Origin: DATGUA01 sp035301545
Lineage (GTDB): Bacteria; Bacillota; Clostridia; Tissierellales; Tissierellaceae
Length of the DNA: 64,000 nt
Assembly: GCA_035301545.1 (NCBI GenBank)
Contig: DATGUA010000037.1
Coordinates: forward strand, 1-64,000
Direction: 5' to 3'
Part shown: piece by piece, positions 34,265 to 44,800 of the stretch
How positions within the stretch are numbered: position 1 is the stretch's first letter
Layout of the letters: every line of letters starts with the position of its first letter
Notes under the pieces: generated by a model
Told to the model about the DNA's origin: nothing
Seen by the model: the letters and a program-made list of their open reading frames with translations, nothing else
The model's database searches: none
Position numbers and translations under genes: made by a program

Positions 34265-35392
34265 ATGATAAAAGAGGATAATTTAGTAAAAAGAAATATT
34301 ATTAAGGATTTTGAAGTCTTGAATTATCATGTTTTAGAAGGTATGGCTGATTGGGTTAGAGTAGTAGATATAGATGGAACCATTGTTTATGCAAATAAAG
34401 CTATGCAAAAAGAATTAGGTGAAGATATTATAGGTATGAAATGTTATCATTCAGATGAAAAAGCTGATGAAACAAATTTTTGTATAACTAAAAGGAGTAT
34501 ATCTACAGGGGAAATAGTTCAAAAGGAAGAGACAATCGGCGGTAAATATTATTCTATAAAGAGTTCTCCTGTTAGAAATACAGAAGGAAAGATATTTGCT
34601 GCAGTAGAAGTATTTAGAAATATTACTAGGGAACGAAAATTGGAATTAGAATTAATAGATAAGAATAAAAAAATGAATAAAGATTTACAATTTGCAAAAA
34701 GAATTCAGGAAAAGATATTACCTAAGAAGGGTTTAACTGAAGGTATAAAATTAGATTATATATATAAACCTTCAGAAATGTTAAGTGGTGATATGTTTGA
34801 TATGTTTAATATAGATAAGGATAATATTGGAATTTATATTAGTGATGTGGCAGGACAGGGTGTAGCAGCATCTATGATGACTATGTTTATAAGACAAACT
34901 ATGAGAGTGATGAAAGATGAATTTCAAAGTCCGTCTCAAGCTATGACAGAGCTACACAGAAGGTTTTTAAGTTTAAATTTAGAAAGTAACAATTATTTTA
35001 CTATGTTTTATGGAATATATGATAGAAGCAAAGGAACATTTAAATATGCAAATGCAGGACATAATTGTATGCCTATAAAGTATAATGATAATACAATGAG
35101 TCTACTTGAAAATAAAGGCTATCCAGTAACTTCATTATTTGATAAAATTGTATATGAGGAAAAAGAAATCAAATTAGATATAGGAGATAAGATACTTTTT
35201 TATACTGATGGTATAACTGAAGCTCGAAATAGTCGAGGTAAGGAATTTGGTATCGAAGGAGTTTTGGGTATATTAAAAGAGAATCCGGAAAATATATTAA
35301 ATGTGATAGAAGATAATATTATAAACTATAGTTGGGGAGAACAAGAAGACGATTTTGCTGTAGTATTTTTAGAAGTGATAAAAGAGGCCTAG
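34265..35392 (+). CDS. PAS-PP2C (SpoIIE/RsbU-type) protein phosphatase
   Basis: A PAS domain occupies about residues 15-125 (MADWVRVVDIDGTIVYANKAM opening). A short coiled coil (ELIDKNKKMNKDLQFAKRIQ) follows, and then a SpoIIE-type PP2C phosphatase domain with SGDMFD, ISDVAGQGVAASM, NAGHN and FYTDGITEARN. Such proteins dephosphorylate anti-anti-sigma factors in partner-switching pathways in response to a signal sensed by PAS. It has no membrane anchor, unlike SpoIIE, and no RsbV/RsbW genes are adjacent. Length is 375 residues. A hairpin covering the stop codon separates it from pgi. Confidence 0.88.
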   Translation: MIKEDNLVKRNIIKDFEVLNYHVLEGMADWVRVVDIDGTIVYANKAMQKELGEDIIGMKCYHSDEKADETNFCITKRSISTGEIVQKEETIGGKYYSIKSSPVRNTEGKIFAAVEVFRNITRERKLELELIDKNKKMNKDLQFAKRIQEKILPKKGLTEGIKLDYIYKPSEMLSGDMFDMFNIDKDNIGIYISDVAGQGVAASMMTMFIRQTMRVMKDEFQSPSQAMTELHRRFLSLNLESNNYFTMFYGIYDRSKGTFKYANAGHNCMPIKYNDNTMSLLENKGYPVTSLFDKIVYEEKEIKLDIGDKILFYTDGITEARNSRGKEFGIEGVLGILKENPENILNVIEDNIINYSWGEQEDDFAVVFLEVIKEA

Positions 35393-35412
35393 AATAAATT
35401 CTAGGCCTTTTA
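35384..35412 (+). terminator. Terminator overlapping the PAS-PP2C stop codon
   Basis: AGGCCTAGAAT and ATTCTAGGCCT with a following T-run; the TAG stop is inside the first arm. Confidence 0.85.
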
Positions 35413-35431
35413 ATATAAAGGAGGTATCTTT

Positions 35432-36736
35432 ATGGGTATTACTATTGATTATTCTAATTCGCTTATTGAAGAAAAAGAAATTGAAAAACAGATTCCTTTT
35501 ATTGAAGCAAGTCATCAGATATTAGAGGAAAGATCTGGCCCAGGAAATGAGTTTCTCGGATGGGTAGATTTACCTAGTAAAGTTAACGAAGAAGAAATAG
35601 AAAAAATTCAAAGTGTTGCGAAAGAAATACAAGATAATTCAGATGTATTTATTGTTATTGGAATAGGAGGATCTTATTTAGGAGCTAGAGCTACTTTAGA
35701 AGCATTGAATCATACTTTTTACAATGAATTATATCAGGAAGATAGGCAAACTCCTAAGATATACTATGTTGGTAATAATATTTCTAGCTCGTATATATTA
35801 GATTTATTAGATATTATAAAGGATAAGGATATAAGTATAAATATAATATCTAAATCAGGTATTACTACTGAACCTGCTATAGCATTTAGAATTTTAAAGG
35901 AATTTATGGAAGATAAATATGGAAAAAAAGAAGCTAAAAATAGAATTTATGCTACGACTGATGCAGAAAAAGGTGCTTTAAGAGATTTAATAAAGATAGA
36001 AGGATATGAAGATTTTGTTATTCCGGATGACATAGGAGGAAGATATTCTATATTTACTCCTGTTGGATTGTTACCTATAGCAGTAGGCGGAATAAATATA
36101 GAAAAGTTACTTAAAGGTGCCAAGCTGGCAGAAAAGGAATCTTCAAATTTAGACATTAAGAAGAATGCTGCTTACCAATATGCAGTATTAAGAAATATTC
36201 TTTATAATAAGGGTAAGGATATAGAAATAATGGTAAATTATGAGCCAGCTTTACATTATTTATCTGAATGGTGGAAACAATTGTTTGGAGAATCAGAAGG
36301 AAAAGATGGTAAAGGAATTTATCCAGCCTCTGTAGACCTTACTACAGATTTACATTCTATGGGTCAATATATACAAGATGGAAAAAGAAACTTATTTGAA
36401 ACTACAATTAATATTGAAAACCCTAAAAGAGAAATTATTATGAAAAAGGATACTGATAATTTAGATGGATTAAATTTTTTAGAAGGTAAAAGTTTAGACT
36501 TTGTAAATAAAAAAGCTTTCGAAGGTACTGTAAAAGCGCATGTAAATGGAGATGTACCTAATTTAATAATTAATCTACCAGAATTAAATGATTACTATTT
36601 TGGAATGTTAATATATTTCTTTAAAAAGTCATGTGCGATTTCTGGATATCTATTAGGAGTAAATCCATTTGATCAACCAGGAGTAGAACAGTACAAAAAG
36701 AATATGTTTGAATTACTGGGTAAACCAGGATATTGA
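35432..36736 (+). CDS. pgi: Glucose-6-phosphate isomerase
   Basis: Pgi interconverts glucose 6-phosphate and fructose 6-phosphate. The protein shows the SIS-fold phosphate site GIGGSYLGARA, the segment ISKSGITTEPAIAFR and, near the C-terminus, GVNPFDQPGVEQYK, all characteristic of bacterial Pgi. Length is 434 residues, close to the 450 of Bacillus. AAAGGAGG is placed 8 bases before the ATG. Monocistronic, between two terminators. Confidence 0.97.
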   Translation: MGITIDYSNSLIEEKEIEKQIPFIEASHQILEERSGPGNEFLGWVDLPSKVNEEEIEKIQSVAKEIQDNSDVFIVIGIGGSYLGARATLEALNHTFYNELYQEDRQTPKIYYVGNNISSSYILDLLDIIKDKDISINIISKSGITTEPAIAFRILKEFMEDKYGKKEAKNRIYATTDAEKGALRDLIKIEGYEDFVIPDDIGGRYSIFTPVGLLPIAVGGINIEKLLKGAKLAEKESSNLDIKKNAAYQYAVLRNILYNKGKDIEIMVNYEPALHYLSEWWKQLFGESEGKDGKGIYPASVDLTTDLHSMGQYIQDGKRNLFETTINIENPKREIIMKKDTDNLDGLNFLEGKSLDFVNKKAFEGTVKAHVNGDVPNLIINLPELNDYYFGMLIYFFKKSCAISGYLLGVNPFDQPGVEQYKKNMFELLGKPGY

Positions 36737-36748
36737 AAATCAATAAAT

Positions 36749-36781
36749 AAAAATCCTAGATTAATTAATCTAGGATTTTTT
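36749..36781. terminator. Bidirectional terminator
   Basis: AAAAATCCTAGATTAA and its complement form a long perfect palindrome between the convergent pgi and murC genes. Confidence 0.88.
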
Positions 36782-36783
36782 AT

Positions 36784-38196
36784 TTATACAGCTGTTCTTT
36801 CTTCATCATTTTCTTGTTCTTTTAATAAAGATTCACCGATTAGGTATACATCACCAGCACCCATAGTAATAATAGTATCACCAGGTTTAACCTTATTAAA
36901 TAAATAGGACTCTACTTCTGAGAATGTAGCAATATACTTAGCATTATTTGATTTTTTATTGATAGCATTTACTAAATCTTTAGAATGTATTTCTCCATTA
37001 TCTAATTCACGAGCAGCATATATATCTGTAATTATAATTTCTTTAACGTCTGTAAAAGCATTTGAGAAACTATTTAAAAGAGATTTAGTTCTAGTAAATG
37101 TATGAGGTTGAAATACACAATATACATTGCTATTAGATTGATTTTTCAAGGCGTTTAATGTAGTTTGTATTTCAGTAGGATGATGGGCATAATCATCTAA
37201 AATTTTAACATCATTTAAAAATCCTTTTAGTTCTAAACGTCTTTGAACCCCATTGTATTTAGATATATTTTTAGTTATTTCCTCCATTGTTAAGCCTTGT
37301 AGATGAGTAGCAGCAATACTGGCAACTGCATTATAAATGTTATGATTACCTATAACATTTATATCTATAGGCCAAGTTTCTTTATTATTAATAACTAAAG
37401 TAAAATTCGTATGTCCATTATCTAAATATTGGATATTTGTAGCACGATAATTTGCAGGGTTATCTATACCAAAGGTAACAATATTTGCAGAAGTATTTTC
37501 AATTACTTGAGGGGAATATGGGTCATCATTGTTTATTAATAAACAACTGTCTTTTTTAAGATTCTTTCCATATCCTATAAAGGTATCTACTATATGGTCC
37601 ATATCCTTAAAATAATCTAAATGATCTTCATCTATATTTAATATAATTGCCATTGTAGGATAATATTTTAAGATATTAGCCTTATATTCACAGGCTTCAG
37701 TTAAAATATAATCATTACTTCCTAGTTTAACATTTCCACCAATTTCATCTAACTGACCTCCTAAAAGTATAGTAGGATCTAAAGTACCGTTATTAGTAAT
37801 GCTCGCTATCATACTTGTGGTAGTAGTTTTACCGTGAGTACCAGATACAGCAATAGAGTTTTTATAATTTAACATAAGAGCTCCTAGAAATGTTGCTCTG
37901 TCAACAGTAGGAATGTTTGATTCTTTAGCAGCGACTAATTCATCATTATCTTTTGATATAGCATCTGTATATATGATTAAATCTGCGCCCTCTATATTCT
38001 TTTTTTCATGGCCTATGTAGATATATGCACCTAAGTCCTTTAAACGTTGAACAGATGGGGTAGATTTATTATCAGTACCTGTTATTTTATATTGTTTTGT
38101 AAGTAATATTTCAGCTAATCCACTCATACTTATGCCACCAATTCCAATAAAATGTATATGATTATATTCATGATTATCTAACTCAAAATTAAACAT
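36784..38196 (-). CDS. murC: UDP-N-acetylmuramate-L-alanine ligase
   Basis: MurC attaches L-Ala to UDP-MurNAc, the first step of stem-peptide synthesis. The N-terminal HFIGIGGISMSGLAE loop, the ATPase P-loop SGTHGKTTTT and the C-terminal segment DDYAHHPTEI are diagnostic. At 470 residues its length is usual. AGGAGG precedes the ATG. It is encoded opposite to pgi and divergent from spoVG, separate from murE. Confidence 0.97.
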   Translation of the reverse strand: MFNFELDNHEYNHIHFIGIGGISMSGLAEILLTKQYKITGTDNKSTPSVQRLKDLGAYIYIGHEKKNIEGADLIIYTDAISKDNDELVAAKESNIPTVDRATFLGALMLNYKNSIAVSGTHGKTTTTSMIASITNNGTLDPTILLGGQLDEIGGNVKLGSNDYILTEACEYKANILKYYPTMAIILNIDEDHLDYFKDMDHIVDTFIGYGKNLKKDSCLLINNDDPYSPQVIENTSANIVTFGIDNPANYRATNIQYLDNGHTNFTLVINNKETWPIDINVIGNHNIYNAVASIAATHLQGLTMEEITKNISKYNGVQRRLELKGFLNDVKILDDYAHHPTEIQTTLNALKNQSNSNVYCVFQPHTFTRTKSLLNSFSNAFTDVKEIIITDIYAARELDNGEIHSKDLVNAINKKSNNAKYIATFSEVESYLFNKVKPGDTIITMGAGDVYLIGESLLKEQENDEERTAV

Positions 38197-38373
38197 AATG
38201 TTTCCTCCTAATATATTGTCTTCTTTTCTATTATTACCTATATATTATAATAATATTATTGTATTCAAGTTTAATAAAATTGCCACTGTTTGATTATATC
38301 ATATCAAAAGATAATTTAAAGGACAATTGTTAAAAAAATGTTAAATATTAATTTAAAAAAATTAAAAAAAAGA

Positions 38374-38401
38374 AGGATATTTAAAACTTTTATAGAATAA
38401 G
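38374..38401 (+). promoter_or_regulatory. Candidate sigma-H promoter of spoVG
   Basis: AGGATAT at 38374-38380 and AGAATAA at 38394-38400 match the sigma-H elements (AGGA and GAAT) with exactly 17 bases between AGGA and GAAT, the same spacing I recall for the B. subtilis spoVG promoter. Confidence 0.6.
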
Positions 38402-38445
38402 GTATATAATTAGTAATTTATGCTTTATGGAAGGCGGTGAACATA

Positions 38446-38709
38446 ATGGAAATTACAGATGTTAGGGTTAGAAAAATCTCAGAAGAAGGAAAAATGAAAG
38501 CAATAATATCTGTTACATTTAATGATGAATTTGTAGTACACGATATGAAGATTATTGATGGTCAAAATGGACTATTCATAGCAATGCCAAGTAGAAGAAT
38601 GGCAAATGGTGAATTTAGAGATATTACACACCCTATAAATAGCCACACTCGCCAAAAAATCCAAGATGCAGTTCTTGAAGAATATGAAAAGGTTTTAGCT
38701 ACAGAATAA
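38446..38709 (+). CDS. spoVG: Septation regulator / RNA-binding protein SpoVG
   Basis: The sequence MEITDVRVRKISEEG, with DEFVVHDMKIIDG, GLFIAMPSRR and EFRDITHPINS, is a full SpoVG of 87 residues. SpoVG binds nucleic acid and influences division-septum placement and sporulation. I take the ATG at 38446; a GTG at 38437 lies on the ribosome binding site AAGGCGGTGA. It opens the long conserved block that runs to lysS and has its own terminator. Confidence 0.97.
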   Translation: MEITDVRVRKISEEGKMKAIISVTFNDEFVVHDMKIIDGQNGLFIAMPSRRMANGEFRDITHPINSHTRQKIQDAVLEEYEKVLATE

Positions 38710-38738
38710 ATAGAGCATATGCTCTATTTATTTTTTTT
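38708..38738 (+). terminator. Terminator of spoVG
   Basis: AAATAGAGCAT and ATGCTCTATTT form an 11-bp palindromic stem followed by a run of T. Confidence 0.85.
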
Positions 38739-38838
38739 ATAAAAATTTACAAAATTAAAGATTTAATAATATAGGTATAGACATATAATAAATATAGGTT
38801 AAAATAGTAGATAAGATAAATTTTAAAGAGGTGTTGTA

Positions 38839-40224
38839 ATGAATATTTCTATAATTCTTGCTGCAGGCGAAGGTACTCGAATGAAATCAAAAACGCCTAA
38901 AGTCTTACATGAAATATGTGGAAAATCATTGTTAGAATATATTGTAGATGCTAGTAGAGAAGCAGGAGTAGATAAGAATGTAGTAATTATAGGTCATGGA
39001 GGTGATAAGATAAAAGAACATTTTCAAGATCATCCTATAATATTTGAAAATCAACCCATAGGTGAAGATGCCCCATATGGGACAGGTTATGCAGTAATTC
39101 AAGGTCAGAAACATATCGAGGATGATAGTAATGTAGTTATATTATGTGGAGATACGCCTTTAATTACTAAGGATACAGTTGATGATCTGTTAAAGTATCA
39201 TAGAGATAATAAATTAGATGGAACAGTTGTAACTACACTATTGGATAATCCTATAGGATATGGTAGGATAATGAGGGATAAATCTGGAAATGTATCTAAG
39301 ATAATAGAAGATAAAGATGCTACAGAAAAAGAAAAAGAGATAAATGAAATAAATTCTGGTATATATTGTTTTAATGGAAAACTCTTAAAAGAAGCATTAG
39401 GGGAAATTGATAATGACAATACACAAGGAGAATTTTATATTACAGATGTCGTTAGAATTTTAAGAGATAAAGGATATAAGATAGGTGGTCATATAATAGA
39501 AAACCCTGATGAAATACATGGTATAAATTCTAGAAGTCAATTAGCTTTTAGTGAAAGTATTATGAGAGACCGTATAAATAGTTTCCATATGGAAAATGGA
39601 GTTACTCTAATAAATCCAGAAAACACATATATAGAAAAGGATGTAGAGATTGGAAATGATACAGTTATATATCCTGGAGTAAATCTAGAAAAGGGGACAA
39701 AAATAGGTAGTGATTGTATTATTAGATCTGGTTCTAGAATTATAGATAGTGTGATAAAGGACAATGTAGAGATAGAATCTTCATTAATAGAAAAAAGTAT
39801 AGTTGATAATGGAACAAATATAGGACCTAATGCACATTTAAGACCTAATAGTAAAGTAGGCAAGAATGTAAATATTGGGAATTTTGTTGAGGTTAAAAAT
39901 GCTGTGATAGGAGATAATTCAAAGGCAGGACATTTAGCATATATAGGTGATGCAGTAGTAGGAAAAGATGTCAATATAGGTTGTGGAGTAATATTTGCGA
40001 ATTATGATGGAAAAAATAAAGAAATAAGTAAAATAGGAGATAATGTATTTATCGGTAGTAATTCTAATCTAGTGGCACCTTTAAATATTGAAGATTTAGC
40101 TTATATAGCTGCAGGATCAACTATTACAGAAGATATTAAAAAAGGAAGTTTGTCTATAGCAAGAGCAAGACAAGTAAATAAAGAGGATTGGGTATATAAA
40201 AAGGGACCAAATAATCAAGAATAA
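38839..40224 (+). CDS. glmU: Bifunctional GlcNAc-1-phosphate uridyltransferase / GlcN-1-P acetyltransferase
   Basis: GlmU makes UDP-GlcNAc, the starting point of peptidoglycan. The N-terminal nucleotidyltransferase part shows LAAGEGTRMKSKTPKVLH; the C-terminal left-handed beta helix consists of many hexapeptide repeats and contains the acetyl-CoA-binding segment. Length is 461 residues, normal for the family. AGAGGTGTTG precedes the ATG. It is followed 35 bases later by prs, the usual order in Firmicutes. Confidence 0.97.
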   Translation: MNISIILAAGEGTRMKSKTPKVLHEICGKSLLEYIVDASREAGVDKNVVIIGHGGDKIKEHFQDHPIIFENQPIGEDAPYGTGYAVIQGQKHIEDDSNVVILCGDTPLITKDTVDDLLKYHRDNKLDGTVVTTLLDNPIGYGRIMRDKSGNVSKIIEDKDATEKEKEINEINSGIYCFNGKLLKEALGEIDNDNTQGEFYITDVVRILRDKGYKIGGHIIENPDEIHGINSRSQLAFSESIMRDRINSFHMENGVTLINPENTYIEKDVEIGNDTVIYPGVNLEKGTKIGSDCIIRSGSRIIDSVIKDNVEIESSLIEKSIVDNGTNIGPNAHLRPNSKVGKNVNIGNFVEVKNAVIGDNSKAGHLAYIGDAVVGKDVNIGCGVIFANYDGKNKEISKIGDNVFIGSNSNLVAPLNIEDLAYIAAGSTITEDIKKGSLSIARARQVNKEDWVYKKGPNNQE

Positions 40225-40259
40225 AATAAATATTACTAATCTTAGGAGGAGACAATATA

Positions 40260-41207
40260 ATGAGCTCGATTAAAAAGAAAATTAAACTTATTTCTGGGAA
40301 TGCAAATGAAGATTTCTCTGAAAAAATAGCTAAAGAATTAGATGCAGATTTAATTCAATGTGATGTGACACATTTTAGTGATGGTGAAATAAATGTAAAT
40401 ATTAGTGAAACTGTAAGAGGGATGGATGTTTATATTATTCAACCTACTTGCTCACCAGTTAATGATAATTTAATGGAACTATTAATATTAATTGATGCAG
40501 TAAAAAGAGCATCAGCTGGAAGAATAAATGCTGTAATACCATATTACGGTTATGCAAGACAAGATAGAAAGGCAAAAGCTAGAGAGCCAATAACGGCAAA
40601 ATTAGTGGCAGAACTACTGACAGTTGCAGGAGCTCAAAGAGTAGCTACTATGGACTTACATGCTGGACAAATCCAAGGGTTTTTTGATATACCAGTAGAT
40701 CATTTAACAGCTATTCCGACTATGGTTGAACATTTTAAAGATATTGTTACCCAAGATACAGTAGTAGTATCACCAGATCTAGGTGGAGTAACTCGAGTAA
40801 GAAATTTTGCTAATTTATTAGATCTTCCTATAGCAATGATTGAGAAAAGAAGACCTGATGCTAATGTATCTGAAGTTATGAATGTAATAGGTGATATTGA
40901 AGATAAAAATGTTATTTTAGTAGATGATATTATAGATACAGCTGGAACAATCTGTAAAGCATCCTCAGTTCTAAAGAAGTTCGGAGCGAAAAAAGTATAT
41001 GGATGTGCAACACATGGTGTCTTATCTGGTCCAGCTATTAAAAGGATAAATGAATCAGCACTTGAGAAGTTTATTATTACCGATACTATACCTTTTGAAA
41101 GAAAAAGTGAAAAAGAGAAAATAGAAGTAATAAGTGTTGCTCCTATATTTGCAGAAACTATTAGAAGAATTAATGGTAATAGATCTATAAGTGTTTTATT
41201 CGATTAA
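40260..41207 (+). CDS. prs: Ribose-phosphate pyrophosphokinase
   Basis: Prs makes PRPP from ribose 5-phosphate and ATP for nucleotide, His and Trp synthesis. The family motifs are seen: SDGEINV, YYGYARQDRK, DLHAGQIQGFF, and the PRPP-binding VDDIIDTAGT. Length is 315 residues. AGGAGGAGAC precedes the ATG. The gene for ribosomal protein L25/Ctc, often found after prs in bacilli, is absent here and pth follows directly. Confidence 0.97.
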   Translation: MSSIKKKIKLISGNANEDFSEKIAKELDADLIQCDVTHFSDGEINVNISETVRGMDVYIIQPTCSPVNDNLMELLILIDAVKRASAGRINAVIPYYGYARQDRKAKAREPITAKLVAELLTVAGAQRVATMDLHAGQIQGFFDIPVDHLTAIPTMVEHFKDIVTQDTVVVSPDLGGVTRVRNFANLLDLPIAMIEKRRPDANVSEVMNVIGDIEDKNVILVDDIIDTAGTICKASSVLKKFGAKKVYGCATHGVLSGPAIKRINESALEKFIITDTIPFERKSEKEKIEVISVAPIFAETIRRINGNRSISVLFD

Positions 41208-41224
41208 ATCAGGAGTTGATAAAT

Positions 41225-41809
41225 TTGTACGTAGTAGTAGGATTAGGTAATCCTGGGAAGAAGTATAAAGGAACTAGACATAATATAGGATTTGATATCG
41301 TTGATAATTTAGGCAAAAGAAATAATATAGATATTAATAAAACAAACTTTCAATCTGTATATGGCGAAGGATTTATAGGAAGACATAAAGTAATACTAAT
41401 GAAGCCCCAAACATATATGAATAATAGTGGAGTAGCTTTGAGGGAAATCTATGATTTTTATAAATTAGATATTAAAGATATAATTGTAATAGTAGATGAT
41501 ATAGATATCGGTTTTGCAGATATAAGAATTAGAGGTAAGGGAAGTGCAGGTTCACATAATGGGTTAAAATCTATTATAAAACATCTTGGAAGTCAGGACT
41601 TCCCAAGAATTAAAATAGGTGTAGGTAAAAAAAGACATCCTTCACAAGACCTAGCAGATTTTGTATTAAGTAAATTTGATAAGGATGAAATTATAGATAT
41701 TGATAATGCTATAGAACTAGCATCGGAAGCTACAGAAATTATAGTACAAGATGGATTAAATAAAGGCATGAACAAATTTAATAGTAAGACAAATAGAGCT
41801 CAGGAATAA
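41225..41809 (+). CDS. pth: Peptidyl-tRNA hydrolase
   Basis: Pth frees tRNA from peptidyl-tRNAs dropped by stalled ribosomes. The sequence YVVVGLGNPGKKYKGTRHN with the catalytic His, KPQTYMNNSG, and GSAGSHNGLKS is complete. I choose the TTG at 41225, because AGGAG lies 9 bases upstream; a TTG at 41216 overlaps the site. Length is 194 residues. A stem (AGCTCAGG and complement, 41797-41818) overlaps the stop codon but has no T-run, so read-through into mfd is likely. Confidence 0.95.
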   Translation: MYVVVGLGNPGKKYKGTRHNIGFDIVDNLGKRNNIDINKTNFQSVYGEGFIGRHKVILMKPQTYMNNSGVALREIYDFYKLDIKDIIVIVDDIDIGFADIRIRGKGSAGSHNGLKSIIKHLGSQDFPRIKIGVGKKRHPSQDLADFVLSKFDKDEIIDIDNAIELASEATEIIVQDGLNKGMNKFNSKTNRAQE

Positions 41810-41843
41810 ACCTGAGCTTAAGATGTTGTAAGGAGTAGATATA

Positions 41844-44800
41844 ATGAAGAATTTTTTAATAGATTCACTTAAAAATATAGATTCATATAGAAAAATATTA
41901 GAGGACTTAGAAAAAGGTGTAAGTCCTATTTCAACCTATGGAATAATAGATGAAAGTCTAGGCCATATTCTTTATGGACTAAAAGAACATGTAGATAAAC
42001 AATTACTCCTAATAACTTCTGATGAAATAAAGGCAAGAAGATTATATGAAGATATAAGGAATTTAGGTAGTGAAAATGTAGAATTATTACCTAAAAAGGA
42101 AATCTTGTTTTATGATATGAGTTCTCATAGTTATGAAAATGAAAATCAAAGACTTAATGTAATGTCTAAATTAATATTGGGAGAGGAAATATTAGTTATA
42201 ACATCATTAGAATCCTTATTAGATAAAATAATATCCCAAGATATATTCAAAAAACATATTAGACAAATTGAATTTGGGAAAGATATAGATTTAGATAATC
42301 TAGTGCAAGGCTTTATTGACTCTGGGTATGAAAGAGCTAATATGGTAGAAACTATAGGTCAATTTAGTATTAGGGGAGGGATTATAGATTTTTTTCCACC
42401 AAATAGTCTTAATCCATACAGAGTAGAATTATTTGATACTGAAGTAGATTCTATAAGAACATTTGATGTCTTAAGCCAAAGATCCTTAGAATCGAAAGAA
42501 GAAGTAATTATACCTCCAACTAAAGAAGTATTAATTACTGATCAATTTAAAAAAGACATAATAAAAAATATGGAAAAAGAACTAAAAGAATCCCTAGATA
42601 GTGAAAGAAGAGATGAAAAATTCAATAAATATTTAGAACTGTTAGAAGAAGACTCTCATATATCTAATAAAGATATGATTACTCCGTATATCCCTAGTAA
42701 ATATATAGAGTCTATAATAGATTATTTAAATGATGATGCCTTAGTATTTATAGATGAGTCTAGAAGAATAGAAGATAAATTCAAATCAATAAAAGAAAAC
42801 TTTGATCTTAAGATTATAGATTTAGTAGAAGCAGGGGAGGCTATGCCATCCCATTTTAATATTAATTATGAATATTATGAGTTGCTACCAGGGATTCAAC
42901 AAAAGAAAGTTATTACGAATAGTAGTCTTTTAAAAGGAGATGCATATTTTAAACCTAAAGCAATATATAATTTTTCAGTAAAATCTACAATTGATTATCA
43001 TAATCAGATAGAATTATTAGCAGATGATTTAAATTATTATAAATATCGAGGTTATAAAACTATAATATTATCTGGTAGTGAGGAGAGAGGCCTACGACTA
43101 CAAAAAAATTTAGAAGATTTAGATGTGATCAGTACCTTTTCTAAAGATAAAACTGAAAAACTCCAGTCTAATCAAATTTTTATAACACCAGGTAGTGTAG
43201 AATCTGGATTTGAGTATTCCTCTATTAAATTAATGGTAATTAGTGATAAAGAGATATTTGGAGTTCAGAAAAAGAGACAAAAAAAGACGAAGAAAAAGCG
43301 TGGAGAAAAAATAGTTAGCTTATCAGATTTAGAGATTGGATCTTATGTAGTTCATGAAGAACACGGTATAGGTAGATATGAAGGTATTGAACAATTAGAT
43401 ATACAAGGTGTAAAAAAAGATTATCTAAATATTAGATATAGGGATCAAGATAAGCTATATATTCCAATAGATCAGATGAATCTAATACAAAAGTATATAG
43501 GTGCAGATAGTGTTAACCCTAAAATTAATAAATTACACAGTGGAGATTGGCAAAGGACAAAAGCACGTGCTAGAAAGTCTGTAGAAGATATGGCTGAAGA
43601 GCTACTAGAATTATATGCACAAAGAGAAACATTAAAAGGTTATTCTTTCTCTGAAGATACTCCATGGCAAAGACAATTTGAAGATTTATTTGGATTTGAA
43701 GAAACTGAAGGCCAGTTAACATCTTCAGAAGAGATAAAGAAAGATATGGAAGGTTTTAAACCTATGGATAGATTGTTGTGTGGAGATGTAGGTTATGGGA
43801 AAACAGAAGTAGCTTTGAGAGCAGCTTTTAAAGCTTTAATGGATAACAAACAGGTAGCAATATTAGTCCCTACTACTATATTAGCCCAACAACATTATAA
43901 TACCATAGTAGAAAGATTTAAAAATTTTCCAGTAAAAACTGCTTTACTAAGTAGGTTTAGAACTCCTAAAAAGCAAAAACTAGCTATAGAAGCCTTAAAA
44001 GAAGGAACAGTAGATATAGTTGTAGGAACTCATAGACTTTTATCTAAGGATGTAAAGTTTAAAGATTTAGGTCTACTTATAGTAGATGAGGAACAGAGAT
44101 TTGGAGTTAAACATAAGGAAAGATTAAAAAACCTAAAGAAAAACATAGATATATTAACTTTAACAGCTACTCCAATACCGAGGACCCTTCACATGTCCTT
44201 GGTAGGTATTAGAGATATGTCTGTAATAGAAGAGCCACCAGAAGAAAGATTTCCAATTCAGACTTATGTAGTAGAATATAATGAACAAATGATAAGAGAT
44301 GCAATTCTAAAGGAAATAGATAGGGGAGGACAAATATATTTTGTTTATAATAGGGTTGATAGTATAGATAGGATGGCCTCTCAATTGAGTAAGTTAGTTC
44401 CAGAAGCAAAGTTTTCTGTAGGCCACGGACAAATGAGAGAAAGAGAATTAGAAAAAATTATGATGGGGTTTTTAAATAAAGAATCTGATGTTTTAGTATG
44501 TACTACTATAATTGAAACAGGATTAGATATACCAAATGTAAATACTATAATAGTATATAATGCAGATAAAATGGGTTTATCCCAATTATATCAGTTAAGG
44601 GGTAGAGTCGGTCGAAGTGATAGAATGGCTTATGGATATTTTGTATATGAACAAAACAAAGTATTAAGTGAAGTAGCAGAAAAAAGATTAAGAGCTATTA
44701 AAGAGTTCTCAGAGTTTGGATCTGGGTTTAAAATAGCTATGAGAGATTTAGAAATAAGAGGAGCAGGAAATCTATTAGGATTAGAACAACATGGACATAT

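Noticed and set aside
34265..35392. A second SpoIIE
   Set aside because: It shares only the PP2C domain; it has a PAS domain and no membrane part, so it is an RsbU-type phosphatase.
41797..41818. Terminator between pth and mfd
   Set aside because: The stem AGCTCAGG/CCTGAGCT is clear but no T-run follows, so I do not call termination.
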